Shown one piece after another: positions 8,794 through 19,550 of a stretch of 64,000 bases of DNA. The stretch is from Pectobacterium carotovorum (GTDB taxonomy: Bacteria > Pseudomonadota > Gammaproteobacteria > Enterobacterales > Enterobacteriaceae). Numbering within the stretch: the first letter of the stretch is position 1; each line of letters opens with the position of its first letter. The notes below the pieces were generated by a model. That model ran no database searches and had not been told where the DNA came from. It was given only the letters and a program-made list of their open reading frames with translations. Location: contig NZ_JAXAFK010000005.1 in assembly GCF_033898505.1 (NCBI RefSeq), positions 62,001 to 126,000 on the forward strand, read 5' to 3'. Made by a program: the position numbers and the translations under genes.

Positions 8794-11349
8794 TTGTACT
8801 TCTACATCGAGACTTTGAAGCAAAGACTGGATGCGATCAACCAACTGCGTGTTGACCGTGCTCTGGGAGCAATGAAACCCGCTTTTCAGCAGGTTTACAG
8901 TCTTCTGCCCATTTTATTACATCATCATCACCCGTTGATGCCCGGCTACCTTGAAGGCAAGGTGCCTCACGGTATCTGCACTCACACGCCTGATGAAAAA
9001 CAACAACAGTACCTTGATGGCATTGCGCTGCGCTGGGGTCAGTTTGACTGTTCTCATCCGCAGGGCGAACTGCCGATCACGGGCATCTATTCCATGGGAA
9101 GCACCTCGTCTATCGGGCAGAGTTGTAGCTCCGATCTCGATATCTGGGTGTGTCACCAATCCTGGCTGGACAGCGAAGAACGCCAGCTCCTACAGAAGAA
9201 ATGTACGCTGCTGGAGCAGTGGGCCGCAGCGCAGGGCGCTGAGGTCAGCTTCTTCCTGATGGATGAAAGCCGTTTCCGCCACAATGAAAGTGGCAGCCTG
9301 AGCGGTGAAGACTGCGGCACGACGCAGCATATTCTGTTACTCGACGAATTCTACCGTACCGCTGTGCGTATGGCGGGTAAACGCATCCTGTGGAACATGG
9401 TGCCGGTCGAAGAAGAATCTCACTACGACGAATATGTGCTGTCGCTGTATTCACAGGGGGCGCTGGCACCTAACGAGTGGATGGATTTAGGCGGCCTAAG
9501 TACGCTGTCGGCGGAAGAGTATTTCGGTGCGAGTCTCTGGCAGCTGTATAAAAGCATCGATTCTCCTTATAAAGCCGTACTGAAAACGCTGCTGCTGGAA
9601 GCCTATTCCTGGGAATACCCCGATACCAGCCTGCTGTCGACCGAAATTAAAAAACGTCTGCATGATGGCGAGATCGTCTCCTTCGGTCTGGATCCTTACT
9701 GCATGATGTTGGATCGCGTGACGCATTATCTGACGGCGATCAACGATCCCACGCGCCTCGATCTGGCGCGTCGGTGTTTCTACTTAAAAGTCTGTGAAAA
9801 GCTCTCCAGAGAAAAAGCCTGCGTTGGCTGGCGTCGCCAGATTCTGAGTCAACTGGTGCAAGAATGGGGCTGGAGCGACGAACATCTGGCGATGCTGGAT
9901 AACCGCGCTAACTGGAAAATCGAACAGGTACGCGAAGCGCATAATGAACTGCTGGACGCGATGATGCAGACCTATCGCAACCTGATCCGCTTCGCCCGCC
10001 GTAATAACCTGAGCGTCAGCGCCAGCCCGCAGGATATCGGTGTCTTGACCCGTAAACTGTATGCCGCGTTTGAAGCGTTGCCAGGCAAAGTTACCCTGCT
10101 GAACCCACAAATTTCGCCCGATTTGTCGGAACCGAACTTAACCTTTATCTATGTTCCGCCGGGTCGTGCGAACCGTTCTGGCTGGTACCTGTACAATCAG
10201 GCGCCGTCGATGGATGCCATCGTCAGCCATCAGCCGCTGGAATATAACCGCTATCTGAACAAGCTGGTGGCGTGGGCATATTTTAATGGTCTGCTGACAC
10301 CAAGCACGCGTCTGTACATTAAAGGCAACGAGCTGTGTGATATCACGCGCCTGCAAGCGCTGGTGGATGATGTCGCCAGCCACTTCCCGCTGCGACTGCC
10401 TGCACCCACGCCGAAGGCGCTGTACAGCCCGTGTGAAATTCGTCATCTGGCGATTATCGTCAATCTGGAACACGATCCGACGGCGGCTTTCCGCAATCAG
10501 GTCGTACATTTCGATTTCCGTCATCTGGATGTCTTTAGCTTCGGCCAGCAGCAGCAGTGTCTGGTCGGCAGTATCGACCTGTTATATCGCAACTCGTGGA
10601 ACGAAGTGCGTACCCTGCATTTCAGCGGCGAGCAGGCTGTGTTGGAAGCACTGAAAACCATTCTGGGCAAAATGCACCAGGATGCGGCGCTGCCGGAATC
10701 ACTGGAAGTGTTCTGCTACAGCCAGCACCTGCGCGGGCTGATTCGTACCCGTGTGCAGCAATTGGTGTCCGAATGCATTGAGCTGCGCCTGACCAGTACG
10801 CGCCAGGAACCGGGTCGCTTCAAAGCAGTGAAAGTGGCGGGTCAAACCTGGGGCTTGTTCTTCGAGCGGCTGAGCGTGTCGGTGCAGAAGCTGGAAAATG
10901 CGGTCGAATTTTATGGCGCGATTTCCAACAACAAGCTGCAAGGCCAGCCGGTTCAGGTTGAAACTAACCATGTACATTTACCGCCGGTGGTCGATGGCGT
11001 CGCCAGCGAAGGGATCATCCAATTCTTCTTTGAAGATCTGACAGAAAATCAGGGCTTTAATATCTATATTCTGGATGAATCGAATCGCGTTGAGGTGTAT
11101 CACCACTGTGAAGGCAGTAAAGAAGAGCTGGTGCGCGATGTCAGCCGCTTCTATTCGTCTTCGCACGATCGCTTTACCTATGGTTCCAGCTTTATCAATT
11201 TCAACTTGCCGCAGTTCTACCAAATTGTGCAGTTGGACGGCCGCACGCAGGTGATCCCGTTCCGCAGTAGCGCGCTTTCTCATCTGTGCATCACGCCCGT
11301 GGTGGATGATGAGATGATGACAATGAAGCAGCGACTACAGATTTTATAA
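8794..11349 (+). CDS. cyaA: Class I adenylate cyclase
   Basis: An 851-residue cytoplasmic enzyme making cAMP from ATP, the signal for CRP. The N-terminal catalytic half contains the class I motif [20 protein letters not shown] (about residues 104-123). The C-terminal half is the regulatory region that responds to the glucose PTS, with [17 protein letters not shown] and the [18 protein letters not shown] block. The reading starts at TTG (8794), coding for [18 protein letters not shown], and no ATG fits. E. coli cyaA also uses TTG, which keeps translation low. The C-terminal tail beyond residue 830 diverges from E. coli. Confidence 0.97.
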   Translation: MYFYIETLKQRLDAINQLRVDRALGAMKPAFQQVYSLLPILLHHHHPLMPGYLEGKVPHGICTHTPDEKQQQYLDGIALRWGQFDCSHPQGELPITGIYSMGSTSSIGQSCSSDLDIWVCHQSWLDSEERQLLQKKCTLLEQWAAAQGAEVSFFLMDESRFRHNESGSLSGEDCGTTQHILLLDEFYRTAVRMAGKRILWNMVPVEEESHYDEYVLSLYSQGALAPNEWMDLGGLSTLSAEEYFGASLWQLYKSIDSPYKAVLKTLLLEAYSWEYPDTSLLSTEIKKRLHDGEIVSFGLDPYCMMLDRVTHYLTAINDPTRLDLARRCFYLKVCEKLSREKACVGWRRQILSQLVQEWGWSDEHLAMLDNRANWKIEQVREAHNELLDAMMQTYRNLIRFARRNNLSVSASPQDIGVLTRKLYAAFEALPGKVTLLNPQISPDLSEPNLTFIYVPPGRANRSGWYLYNQAPSMDAIVSHQPLEYNRYLNKLVAWAYFNGLLTPSTRLYIKGNELCDITRLQALVDDVASHFPLRLPAPTPKALYSPCEIRHLAIIVNLEHDPTAAFRNQVVHFDFRHLDVFSFGQQQQCLVGSIDLLYRNSWNEVRTLHFSGEQAVLEALKTILGKMHQDAALPESLEVFCYSQHLRGLIRTRVQQLVSECIELRLTSTRQEPGRFKAVKVAGQTWGLFFERLSVSVQKLENAVEFYGAISNNKLQGQPVQVETNHVHLPPVVDGVASEGIIQFFFEDLTENQGFNIYILDESNRVEVYHHCEGSKEELVRDVSRFYSSSHDRFTYGSSFINFNLPQFYQIVQLDGRTQVIPFRSSALSHLCITPVVDDEMMTMKQRLQIL

Positions 11350-11394
11350 CCACTCTATACTCGGCTTTCAGCGTACTCAGAAAGGGATGTACTG

Positions 11395-12567
11395 ATGGAT
11401 TCGTTGCAACGCCGAAACCTGATACTGCTGGCGCTCGGACAAGGGCTGACCGGCAGTATTATTTCCCTGATGACGCTATGTTCTACGCTGGTTGGCGTAT
11501 CTATGACGCCGGTTCCGCTGTTGACCACCTTGCCGATTACCGCGACGGTGTGCGGCGCGGCGCTGATGATCTACGCCGTTTCGTCGCTGATGACAAAATA
11601 TGGCAGGCGCAATGCGTTCATCATCGGCACGCTGCTTGGGCTGTCGGGGGCGCTTCTGGCGGCGTTGGCGATTGTGCTACACAGCTTCTTCCTCTTTGTG
11701 TTCTCGACGTTTGTTCTGGGGATGTCCTGCGCCTTCAATCAATATTATCGTTTCGCCGCGGCTGAAATTTTTACCGACAATCAGCAGAAAAATCGTGCCA
11801 TTTCATGGGTGATCAGCGGCGGTGTTCTGGGGGGCTTCCTCGGTCCGTTCGCGGCGAGTCAATCGTCTCTGCTCTGGGCACCGTACCCGTTTTTCGGCAG
11901 TTTTATCGCGGCGGCGTTCATCTGCGTCATCACATCACTGCTACTGCTTGGTCTTAAACTGCCTCCGATGTCCGTTGCCACGGCCAACGCTCAGCGTAGT
12001 GAACCGCTATCGTCCATCCTGAAAAGTCGGGCGTTTGTCTTGGGAACGGCGAGCTGTTCCGTCGGATTTGTGGTGATGACGTTATTAATGAATTCCGTGC
12101 CGCTGGCGATGCATCAGCACCACTTTTCCGTCAGCCATAGCGCGACGGTGTTGCAATGGCATTTTGTGTCCATGTATGCGCCCGCGCTGCTGTTAGTGCT
12201 GCTGACGCAACGGCTGACGCCGATTCAAGTTGTGGCGATTGGCATGGCGTGTAACGTGGTGGGCGTGGCGGTCGCGCTGAATGGTTTGACGTTCTGGCAC
12301 TTCCTCTTTGCGCTGGCGCTGTTCGGCATCGGGTGGGCGTTTATGTTCAACGGCGGGACATTTATGCTGAATGCATTTACGCATTCCGTGCATAAATCCC
12401 GTTTGCAGGGCATTAATTCGCTGATGATTTACGTGCCTAACGCCTTGGCCTCGCTGTCTGCCGGGAGCCTGATGGCGCTGACCAGCGGCTGGCCGCTGGT
12501 GAATATGGTCGGTATCGGTATGATGTTGTTACTGCTACTGGCACTGGCATTACTGGGGCGGCGCTGA
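11395..12567 (+). CDS. Major facilitator superfamily transporter
   Basis: A 390-residue inner-membrane protein with about 12 hydrophobic segments and the MFS loop 2-3 signature in degenerate form (SSLMTKYGRRNAFIIG, residues 62-77). The arrangement of two six-helix halves, with a more polar centre near residues 195-210, fits an MFS drug/H+ or metabolite exporter. It begins 45 bp downstream of cyaA on the same strand and ends 32 bp before the cyaY stop on the opposite strand. E. coli has no transporter at this position, so it is an insertion in an otherwise conserved neighbourhood. The substrate cannot be inferred. Confidence 0.85.
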   Translation: MDSLQRRNLILLALGQGLTGSIISLMTLCSTLVGVSMTPVPLLTTLPITATVCGAALMIYAVSSLMTKYGRRNAFIIGTLLGLSGALLAALAIVLHSFFLFVFSTFVLGMSCAFNQYYRFAAAEIFTDNQQKNRAISWVISGGVLGGFLGPFAASQSSLLWAPYPFFGSFIAAAFICVITSLLLLGLKLPPMSVATANAQRSEPLSSILKSRAFVLGTASCSVGFVVMTLLMNSVPLAMHQHHFSVSHSATVLQWHFVSMYAPALLLVLLTQRLTPIQVVAIGMACNVVGVAVALNGLTFWHFLFALALFGIGWAFMFNGGTFMLNAFTHSVHKSRLQGINSLMIYVPNALASLSAGSLMALTSGWPLVNMVGIGMMLLLLLALALLGRR

Positions 12568-12599
12568 GGTACGGTGCAGTGCCATGGAAAAGATGGCTG

Positions 12600-12920
12600 T
12601 TACCCGAAGCGAACGGTTTCCCCGGCCTGCGCCGAACAGGCTGATGACAGCAGCGCGATAAAATCCTCACCGCTGCGATCGCATATCCAGCGTGCGTCCT
12701 GAAGGTTGAAGTGGTAACCACCTGCTTTGGTCGCCAGCCAGATTTGGTGCAGCGGCTCCTGCCGATTAATCACGATTTTGCTGCCGTTCTCAAAACTCAG
12801 CGTCATCACGCCGCCGTTGGTTTCGTAATCGATATCGGCATCACCCTCAAATCGATCCAGCGTTTCTTCCAACTGAAGCATGAGTTCGTCGGCTAATTGG
12901 TGGAACTCGCTATCGTTCAT
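12600..12920 (-). CDS. cyaY: Frataxin-like iron-binding protein CyaY
   Basis: A 106-residue cytoplasmic protein of the frataxin family that binds iron and regulates Fe-S cluster assembly through IscS. The acidic first helix ([22 protein letters not shown]) supplies the iron-binding carboxylates, and the beta-sheet has the family's [13 protein letters not shown] and the YHF of the next strand. The length equals that of E. coli CyaY (106). It is transcribed divergently from lptM, as in E. coli. Confidence 0.96.
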   Translation of the reverse strand: MNDSEFHQLADELMLQLEETLDRFEGDADIDYETNGGVMTLSFENGSKIVINRQEPLHQIWLATKAGGYHFNLQDARWICDRSGEDFIALLSSACSAQAGETVRFG

Positions 12921-12997
12921 TTTCGATTCCTATTGATTTTCATGATCCACCTGCGATTATAGAGAGCATACGAGTATTAATGACAGGTCTTAACGTG

Positions 12998-13165
12998 ATG
13001 AAGAACGTATTTCGCCAGTTTTTTCTGGTGTTAGCAGTAGTGAGTTTATTCGGTTGTGGCCTGAAAGGTCCGTTGTATATGCCTGCCGATGGCAAATCCG
13101 GTGCGTCAACGACTCAGCAAAACGAGAGCCAGCCGCCGCAAAAGAAAACGTCAATGCGTCCTTAA
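12998..13165 (+). CDS. lptM: LptM (YifL), small LPS-assembly lipoprotein
   Basis: A 55-residue lipoprotein. The signal sequence MKNVFRQFFLVLAVVS leads into the lipobox LFGC with the lipidated Cys at residue 20, then the conserved GLKGPLY and a Pro/Gln-rich tail. LptM (formerly YifL) binds the LptD-LptE translocon and helps LptD oxidation in the outer membrane. The ATG at 12998 gives the family N-terminus; a start at 12980 adds six unsupported residues. It lies 77 bp upstream of dapF, as in E. coli. Confidence 0.9.
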   Translation: MKNVFRQFFLVLAVVSLFGCGLKGPLYMPADGKSGASTTQQNESQPPQKKTSMRP

Positions 13166-13242
13166 TGCGTGACGACAAGAATACATAACAGGTCACGTAG
13201 ATGTTTATCGCGCCCGGTTAAGCAAGCGGGGGAGTCAGGATA

Positions 13243-14067
13243 ATGCAGTTCGCTAAGATGCACGGATTAGGCAACGATTTCATGGTTGTTGATGCCGTTA
13301 CGCAAAACGTTTATTTTTCACCCGAATTGATTCGCCGTTTGGCGGATCGGCACTGTGGTGTGGGGTTTGACCAACTGCTGGTCGTTGAGCCGCCCTACGA
13401 CCCTGAATTGGATTTTCATTACCGTATTTTTAACGCGGATGGCAGCGAAGTGGCACAGTGCGGTAACGGCGCGCGCTGCTTTGCCCGCTTTGTTCGCCTG
13501 AAAGGGTTGACCAACAAGCGTGATATTGCCGTCAGTACGCAGACGGGCCGGATGGTGTTGTCTGTGACGGATGATGAACTGGTGCGCGTTAATATGGGCG
13601 AACCGAATTTCGAGCCGCAACAGGTGCCTTTTCGCGCGGTCAAAGCAGAGAAAACCTACATCATGCGTGCCGACGAACACACGGTGCTTTGCGGCGTGGT
13701 GTCGATGGGTAACCCGCACTGTGTGATTCAGGTTGAGGATGTGGACACGGCGAAGGTGGAAACGCTGGGGCCGCTGTTGGAAAGCCACGAGCGTTTTCCC
13801 GAGCGTGCCAACATCGGTTTTATGCAAATTGTTGATAGCCACACGGTCCGTCTGCGGGTGTACGAACGCGGTGCGGGAGAAACACAGGCGTGTGGTAGCG
13901 GCGCGTGTGCCGCCGTGGCAGTAGGAATCCAGCAGGGGTTATTGTCCGCGAACGTTCGCGTATCTCTGCCGGGCGGGGATTTGGATATCCAGTGGGATGG
14001 GCCGGGACATCCGTTATTCATGACCGGGCCTGCAACGCATGTCTACGATGGATTTATTCATTTATGA
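13243..14067 (+). CDS. dapF: Diaminopimelate epimerase
   Basis: A 274-residue cytoplasmic enzyme that epimerises LL- to meso-diaminopimelate, the lysine precursor and peptidoglycan cross-linking residue. Both catalytic cysteines are present, in [13 protein letters not shown] (first Cys near residue 73) and [17 protein letters not shown] (near residue 217). The length equals that of E. coli DapF (274). A GGGGGAG-like ribosome site precedes the ATG. The next gene starts inside the dapF stop (ATGA), beginning a run of overlapping genes through xerC and yigB. Confidence 0.97.
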   Translation: MQFAKMHGLGNDFMVVDAVTQNVYFSPELIRRLADRHCGVGFDQLLVVEPPYDPELDFHYRIFNADGSEVAQCGNGARCFARFVRLKGLTNKRDIAVSTQTGRMVLSVTDDELVRVNMGEPNFEPQQVPFRAVKAEKTYIMRADEHTVLCGVVSMGNPHCVIQVEDVDTAKVETLGPLLESHERFPERANIGFMQIVDSHTVRLRVYERGAGETQACGSGACAAVAVGIQQGLLSANVRVSLPGGDLDIQWDGPGHPLFMTGPATHVYDGFIHL

Positions 14068-14768
14068 AGAATGTCGAGGAACAGGCAGAGCGCGAGATCG
14101 CACTCAGTGACGAGATGGTTTTGCAGTTCCTGCAACAGAATCCCGATTTTTTTATCCGCAATGCGCGTCCCGTTGAGCAGATGCGCATTCCTCACCCCGT
14201 CAGGGGAACCGTGTCGCTGGTGGAATGGCAACTGGCGCGTCAGCGTAACCACATTACTCAGCTTGAGGAAGAAATCACGCTGTTGATGGAGCAGGCAGGC
14301 GCGAACGAAGCGTTGTTCAATCGCCTGCTTGGGTTACAAACTGAATTGGCGTCGGCGGATAGCCTGACTGACATGCTGGATCGGCTACAGCGCTGGGCGC
14401 GTCAGCTTGGTCTAGCGGGGGCGACGGTTCGTCTGTTCAACGATAAATGGCGCATTGGCGCGCCGTCTGGTTTTACCCATCTTGGGCTAAACCGCACCAC
14501 GTTTGAGCCGCTGCGCATTCAGCGTTTCGGACAAAGCAATCACTATCTTGGCAGTCTGAACGGGCCGGAGCTGCTCCTGCTGCTGCCGCAGGCCAGGCAG
14601 ATTGGGTCAGTTGCGCTGTCGCTGATGGGCAATAATCACGATTTGGGCGTGCTGATTTTCAGCAGCCGTGACAGCCACCATTATCAGGATGGCATGGGAA
14701 CCGTACTGCTTCAGCAAATGGCCATGATGCTGCCAGCGATGTTGGCGCGCTGGGTTGAGCGGGTATGA
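14064..14768 (+). CDS. yigA: DUF484 family protein YigA
   Basis: A 234-residue protein of the DUF484 family, related in fold to GAF sensor domains; its function is unknown. The N-terminal helix has the conserved [15 protein letters not shown], followed by RLPHP-type residues ([22 protein letters not shown]) and a coiled coil to about residue 90, then a GAF-like alpha/beta half. The start at 14064 overlaps the dapF stop by 4 bp. An open frame upstream to 13905 is only a read-through of dapF sequence in another frame. Its stop overlaps the xerC start by 4 bp. Constant linkage to xerC suggests, but does not prove, a link to chromosome processing. Confidence 0.93.
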   Translation: MKNVEEQAEREIALSDEMVLQFLQQNPDFFIRNARPVEQMRIPHPVRGTVSLVEWQLARQRNHITQLEEEITLLMEQAGANEALFNRLLGLQTELASADSLTDMLDRLQRWARQLGLAGATVRLFNDKWRIGAPSGFTHLGLNRTTFEPLRIQRFGQSNHYLGSLNGPELLLLLPQARQIGSVALSLMGNNHDLGVLIFSSRDSHHYQDGMGTVLLQQMAMMLPAMLARWVERV

Positions 14769-15700
14769 GCCGACAGCCCACGTCACCGGAGGCACCTTCC
14801 TCTTCCCCTCTACAAGCCGATGTTGAGGCTTTCCTGCGTTACTTGAAAGTAGAACGTCAGCTTAGTCCGCTCACGCAGACCAGCTATTTACGTCAATTGT
14901 CAGCGATTATCACGATCCTCTCCGCGGCGGGTGTGGCTGACTGGCGTAAGCTCGATGCCGCTGGCGTGCGTTCCGTGGTGTCCCGCAGTAAGCGCGATGG
15001 CCTGCATTCGGGGAGTCTGGCGCTGCGCCTATCGGCATTGCGCAGCTTTCTCGACTGGATGGTGTCACGTGGCGTACTGGCGGCGAACCCGGCGAAAGGG
15101 ATATCCACGCCGCGATCCGGACGTCCATTACCCAAGAATATGGATGTGGACGAAATGGGCAGGCTGTTGGAGATCGATCTGGACGATCCCCTTGCCGTGC
15201 GCGACCGCACGATGCTGGAAGTGATGTACGGGGCGGGGCTGCGTCTGGCGGAGCTGGTCGGTATGGACTATCAGCATATCGATCTGGCAAGCGGTGAAAT
15301 CTGGGTCATGGGAAAAGGCAGTAAAGAGCGTAAATTGCCGATAGGAAAAACGGCGGTAACCTGGCTGGAACGCTGGTTGGCGCTGCGCGAACTGTTTGGT
15401 CCACAGGATGACGCCGTGTTTATCTCCAATCAGGGACGACGCATTTCGATGCGTAACGTGCAGAAGCGTTTTGCCGAATGGGGGATTAAGCAAGGCGTGA
15501 ATAGCCATGTTCATCCGCATAAGCTGCGCCATTCCTTTGCGACGCACATGCTGGAATCCAGCGGTGATTTACGGGCGGTACAAGAGCTGCTCGGCCATGC
15601 CAACCTGTCCACGACGCAGATTTACACCCATCTTGATTTTCAACATTTAGCCTCCGTGTACGATGCTGCGCATCCACGCGCCAAACGAGGGAAACCCTGA
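14765..15700 (+). CDS. xerC: Site-specific tyrosine recombinase XerC
   Basis: A 311-residue tyrosine recombinase that acts with XerD at dif to resolve chromosome dimers. The N-terminal SAM-like core-binding domain ([22 protein letters not shown]) is followed by the catalytic domain with Arg in [11 protein letters not shown], Lys in [10 protein letters not shown], the [12 protein letters not shown]is-Arg pair, [11 protein letters not shown] and the Tyr nucleophile in IYTHLD. It is 13 residues longer than E. coli XerC (298) at the N-terminus, in a Ser/Pro-rich stretch ([15 protein letters not shown]). It overlaps yigA by 4 bp, and its stop shares one base with the yigB start. Confidence 0.96.
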   Translation: MSRQPTSPEAPSSSPLQADVEAFLRYLKVERQLSPLTQTSYLRQLSAIITILSAAGVADWRKLDAAGVRSVVSRSKRDGLHSGSLALRLSALRSFLDWMVSRGVLAANPAKGISTPRSGRPLPKNMDVDEMGRLLEIDLDDPLAVRDRTMLEVMYGAGLRLAELVGMDYQHIDLASGEIWVMGKGSKERKLPIGKTAVTWLERWLALRELFGPQDDAVFISNQGRRISMRNVQKRFAEWGIKQGVNSHVHPHKLRHSFATHMLESSGDLRAVQELLGHANLSTTQIYTHLDFQHLASVYDAAHPRAKRGKP

Positions 15701-16416
15701 TGCATTTTTACCGATCTCTTGGCCCGATCCGTGCGATCACGTTCGATCTGGATGACACGCTGTACGACAACGCGGACGTCATTCGGCGCACAGGGCAAGA
15801 GTCAATCCGCTTTCTGCAACAGTACCATCCTGCACTTCGTGACTTTCAGGCGGATGATTTTCAGAACTTACGCCAGACCTTGCTTGAGCGCGAGCCGGAC
15901 ATCTATCACGACGTGACCGAATGGCGTCGCCGTGCGGCTGAACTGGCCATGTTAGAACGTGGACTGAGTGCGGCAGAAGCTAAGGATGGCGCAAAAGCGG
16001 CAATGGAAAATTTTGCCCACTGGCGCAGCCAGATTACGATTACCGAAGAGACGCACCAGACGTTAGCGGCGTTAGCCGAGAAAGTGCCGCTGGCCGCCAT
16101 CACCAACGGTAACGCTGAGCCACACCGTTTTGGCCTCGATCGCTATTTTTCGTTTATCCTGCGCGCTGGCCCGCACGGTCGCGCCAAACCGTTTGATGAC
16201 ATGTACCATCTGGCCGCGGAAAAGCTCAACCTGCCTTTGCATGCGATCCTGCATGTGGGAGACGATCTCACGACCGATGTGGCGGGGTCGATCCGCTGCG
16301 GTATGCAAGCCTGCTGGATTAACCTGCGTGAAGGCAGCCTGACGCAGATTGGGGATGCCCGACTGCTGCCGCATATTGAAATTTCGCGGTTGGCATCGCT
16401 GTCGGCATTGCTATAA
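15700..16416 (+). CDS. yigB: HAD-family phosphatase YigB (flavin pathway)
   Basis: A 238-residue haloacid dehalogenase-like phosphatase. Motif I is [12 protein letters not shown] (nucleophile Asp near residue 17), motif [10 protein letters not shown], motif III the Lys region [11 protein letters not shown], and motif [20 protein letters not shown]. The E. coli enzyme dephosphorylates 5-amino-6-(5-phospho-D-ribitylamino)uracil in riboflavin synthesis, and also FMN. It starts within the xerC stop codon (TGATG), so it is coupled to xerC, in the same order as in E. coli. Confidence 0.95.
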   Translation: MHFYRSLGPIRAITFDLDDTLYDNADVIRRTGQESIRFLQQYHPALRDFQADDFQNLRQTLLEREPDIYHDVTEWRRRAAELAMLERGLSAAEAKDGAKAAMENFAHWRSQITITEETHQTLAALAEKVPLAAITNGNAEPHRFGLDRYFSFILRAGPHGRAKPFDDMYHLAAEKLNLPLHAILHVGDDLTTDVAGSIRCGMQACWINLREGSLTQIGDARLLPHIEISRLASLSALL

Positions 16417-16429
16417 TCACAGCATTAAT

Positions 16430-16445
16430 CTGTATAAATCACCAG
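16430..16445 (+). promoter_or_regulatory. LexA (SOS) box upstream of uvrD
   Basis: CTGT-ATAAATCA-CCAG at 16430-16445 matches the LexA consensus CTGT-N8-ACAG with one mismatch. The E. coli uvrD box, as I recall it, has the same CCAG right end. It lies 51 bp upstream of the uvrD ATG. Confidence 0.75.
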
Positions 16446-16496
16446 TGGAAACGCCCTTGTCGATGCGGCGTTTCCCTCACCGGATAACCCGTACCT

Positions 16497-18659
16497 ATGG
16501 ACGTTTCTGATCTGCTCGATGGCCTCAACGACAAACAGCGTGACGCGGTAGCCGCGCCGCGCAGCAATTTATTGGTGCTGGCAGGGGCAGGCAGCGGCAA
16601 AACGCGGGTACTGGTACATCGCATCGCCTGGCTTTTGTCCGTCGAAAACTGTTCGCCGTACTCCATCATGGCGGTGACGTTTACCAACAAAGCGGCGGCG
16701 GAGATGCGTCATCGTATCGATCACTTGATCGGCACCAGCCAGGGCGGCATGTGGATCGGCACCTTCCATGGGCTGGCACACCGCCTGCTGCGTGCGCACC
16801 ATATGGATGCCAATCTGCCGCAGGATTTCCAGATTCTGGACAGCGAAGATCAGCTGCGTCTGCTGAAACGCCTGATTCGGGCACTCAATCTGGATGAGAA
16901 ACAGTGGCCGCCGCGTCAGGCTATGTGGTTCATCAATGGGAAGAAGGATGAAGGTCTGCGTCCGCAGCATATTGAAAGCTACGGCAACCCTATCGAGCAA
17001 ACGTGGCAGCGCGTGTATCAGGCCTATCAGGAAGCGTGCGATCGCGCCGGGCTGGTGGATTTCGCGGAACTGCTGCTGCGCGCCCATGAACTGTGGCTGA
17101 ACAAGCCGCACGTGCTGAACCACTATCGTGAACGTTTTACCAATATTCTGGTGGACGAATTTCAGGATACCAACCGTATTCAGTACGCCTGGATCCGTAT
17201 GCTGGCGGGCGACAGCGCCAAAGTGATGATCGTCGGCGATGACGATCAGTCGATTTACGGCTGGCGCGGGGCGCAGGTCGAAAATATTCAACTGTTCCTG
17301 AAAGATTTTGCCGGCGCAGAAACGATTCGTCTGGAGCAGAACTATCGTTCGACCAGCAATATTCTAAAAGCGGCGAATGCGCTGATTGCCCACAATGGCG
17401 GGCGACTCGGCAAGAACCTGTGGACCGATGGCGTAGAAGGCGAGCCCATCTCGCTGTATTGCGCGTTTAACGAGTTGGATGAGGCGCGTTATGTCGTCAA
17501 CCGGATTAAAACCTGGCAGGAAAATGGCGGAGCGCTGAAGGATAGCGCCATTCTGTATCGGAGCAACGCCCAGTCGCGCGTGCTGGAAGAAGCGCTGTTG
17601 CAGCAAAGTATGCCGTACCGTATTTACGGCGGCATGCGCTTCTTTGAGCGTCAGGAAATTAAAGATGCGCTGTCTTATCTGCGCCTGATCGCCAACCGTA
17701 ACGACGATGCGGCGTTTGAGCGCGTGGTGAATACGCCGACGCGCGGTATTGGCGATCGCACGCTGGATGTCGTGCGTCAGACGTCGCGCGATCGTCAACT
17801 GACGCTGTGGCAAGCGACGCGGGCGCTGTTGCAGGAGAAAGTGCTGGCAGGACGTGCAGCGGCATCGCTACAGCGTTTTATCGAATTGATCGATGCGTTG
17901 GCCTATGAAACGTCGGAACTGCCGCTGCATGTACAAACTGACCGGGTTATTAAAGATTCCGGCCTGTGGAGCATGTACGAACAGGAAAAAGGTGAGAAAG
18001 GGCAGGCGCGGGTAGAAAACCTGGAAGAACTGGTGACGGCGACGCGCCAGTTCAGCTATCAGGAAGAAGATCAGGACCTGATGCCGCTTCAGGCTTTCCT
18101 GTCGCATGCCGCGCTGGAAGCGGGGGAAGGTCAGGCGGATGCCAATCAGGACGCGGTACAGCTCATGACGCTGCACTCGGCGAAAGGGCTGGAGTTCCCG
18201 CAGGTGTTTATCGTCGGTATGGAAGAAGGCATGTTCCCCAGCCAGATGTCGCTGGATGAAGGCGGGCGTCTGGAAGAAGAGCGCCGTCTGGCTTATGTCG
18301 GCGTGACGCGCGCGATGGAAAAGCTGACGATAACCTATGCGGAATCCCGCCGTTTATACGGCAAAGAGGCCTATCATCGGCCTTCCCGGTTTGTCGGCGA
18401 GCTGCCTGAAGAGTGTGTTGAAGAAGTGCGGTTACGCGCGAGCGTCTCCCGCCCGGTCAATCACCAGCGTCTCGGCACGCCGGTCACGCAAAACGACAGC
18501 GGCTACAAATTGGGGCAGCGGGTTCGCCATGCGAAATTTGGTGAAGGCACGATCGTGAATCTGGAAGGCAGCGGCGATCACGCCCGTCTTCAGGTCGCGT
18601 TTCAAGGGCAAGGGATTAAATGGCTGGTTGCCGCCTATGCCCGGCTGGAAACGGTGTGA
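16497..18659 (+). CDS. uvrD: DNA helicase II (UvrD)
   Basis: A 720-residue superfamily 1A 3'-5' helicase used in nucleotide excision repair and methyl-directed mismatch repair. Walker A is LAGAGSGKT near residues 28-36, motif Ia TFTNKAAAEMRHR, the Walker B/DEXX motif VDEFQDTN near residues 219-226, motif III GDDDQSIYGWRGA, motif V MTLHSAKGLEF, and motif VI EERRLAYVGVTRA. The C-terminus has the Tudor-like RNA polymerase-binding region (GQRVRHAKFGEGTIVNLEG). The length equals that of E. coli UvrD. The SOS box upstream supports DNA damage induction. Confidence 0.98.
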   Translation: MDVSDLLDGLNDKQRDAVAAPRSNLLVLAGAGSGKTRVLVHRIAWLLSVENCSPYSIMAVTFTNKAAAEMRHRIDHLIGTSQGGMWIGTFHGLAHRLLRAHHMDANLPQDFQILDSEDQLRLLKRLIRALNLDEKQWPPRQAMWFINGKKDEGLRPQHIESYGNPIEQTWQRVYQAYQEACDRAGLVDFAELLLRAHELWLNKPHVLNHYRERFTNILVDEFQDTNRIQYAWIRMLAGDSAKVMIVGDDDQSIYGWRGAQVENIQLFLKDFAGAETIRLEQNYRSTSNILKAANALIAHNGGRLGKNLWTDGVEGEPISLYCAFNELDEARYVVNRIKTWQENGGALKDSAILYRSNAQSRVLEEALLQQSMPYRIYGGMRFFERQEIKDALSYLRLIANRNDDAAFERVVNTPTRGIGDRTLDVVRQTSRDRQLTLWQATRALLQEKVLAGRAAASLQRFIELIDALAYETSELPLHVQTDRVIKDSGLWSMYEQEKGEKGQARVENLEELVTATRQFSYQEEDQDLMPLQAFLSHAALEAGEGQADANQDAVQLMTLHSAKGLEFPQVFIVGMEEGMFPSQMSLDEGGRLEEERRLAYVGVTRAMEKLTITYAESRRLYGKEAYHRPSRFVGELPEECVEEVRLRASVSRPVNHQRLGTPVTQNDSGYKLGQRVRHAKFGEGTIVNLEGSGDHARLQVAFQGQGIKWLVAAYARLETV

Positions 18660-18803
18660 TTGTCACGATGCGGCTTGAAGTATGACGGGGTTATATAACT
18701 TATAAAAACCCTGTCTTAGTCTTTATCGTCATTTTCGACAATGCTAGGTGGTCTGCCGCGTATCCATGGATGTGTGGTATCACAATAAAAAAGGAGCATG
18801 CCC

Positions 18804-19550
18804 ATGACGCTAGATCAGATTATTGCCGAATTACAGAAGAAGAAATGGGTCGATCTCACGCATACGGTGACGGAGTCGATTCCTATTTTCAGCGCGTTTG
18901 AAGGCGTGTTGCAGCGCAAGACCTTATTCAACGTCGAAGATCACGGATTTTATGCACAGTCTGTGACGTTTGCGACGCAGACGGGGACGCATATTGATGC
19001 GCCGGGGCATTTTGTCGCGGGTAAACGCTATCTGGATCGTATTGATAATAAAGAGCTGTTGCTGTCGTTAGTGGTGCTCCACAAGCAAGACGCTGTCGCA
19101 CGTGATGCTGACTACCGTTTGTCGGTTGACGATATCCTGGCGTTTGAGCGTGAGCACGGGGAAATTCCGTCAGGTAGCTTTGTCGCGTTTGCCAGCGGCT
19201 GGAGTACACGCTGGCCCGATATTGATGCCTTCGCCAATAGAGACGAACAGGGCAACAGCCATACGCCGGGGTGGTCGCTTGAGGCGCTGACGTTCCTGTT
19301 TGAAGAACGTCGTATTAGCGCGGTTGGGCATGAAACGCTGGATACGGATTCCGCCGCTGATTTCCGTCGCAACAACGGGCTTATTGGCGAGTTCTTCGTG
19401 CTGAACCAGAATGCCTGGCAGGTTGAGGTACTGAATAACCTACATCAGCTGCCGCCTACCGGTGCTTATATCCACGTCAGCTACCCTAATTTCGCCGGTG
19501 CGCCCGGCTTCCCTGTCCGTGCCATTGCCTATCTACCGGACAACGTCTAA
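18804..19550 (+). CDS. Cyclase family protein (kynurenine formamidase-like metal hydrolase)
   Basis: A 248-residue protein of the cyclase family, which includes bacterial kynurenine formamidase and isatin hydrolase. The metal-binding signature HIDAPGHF follows TQTGT near residues 59-70, and the start WVDLTHTVTESIPIF is typical. The C-terminal part carries GHETLDTDSA and PVRAIAYLP. The first ATG (18798) lies one base after AAGGAG (18791-18796), too close to be used; the ATG at 18804 has 7-bp spacing and is chosen. E. coli has no gene here, between uvrD and corA. No tryptophan degradation genes are nearby, so kynurenine formamidase is not supported specifically. Confidence 0.85.
   Translation: MTLDQIIAELQKKKWVDLTHTVTESIPIFSAFEGVLQRKTLFNVEDHGFYAQSVTFATQTGTHIDAPGHFVAGKRYLDRIDNKELLLSLVVLHKQDAVARDADYRLSVDDILAFEREHGEIPSGSFVAFASGWSTRWPDIDAFANRDEQGNSHTPGWSLEALTFLFEERRISAVGHETLDTDSAADFRRNNGLIGEFFVLNQNAWQVEVLNNLHQLPPTGAYIHVSYPNFAGAPGFPVRAIAYLPDNV

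Noticed and set aside
16569..17291. 240-codon minus-strand frame opposite uvrD
   Set aside because: Antisense to the conserved helicase motifs of UvrD; no ribosome site or recognisable domain.
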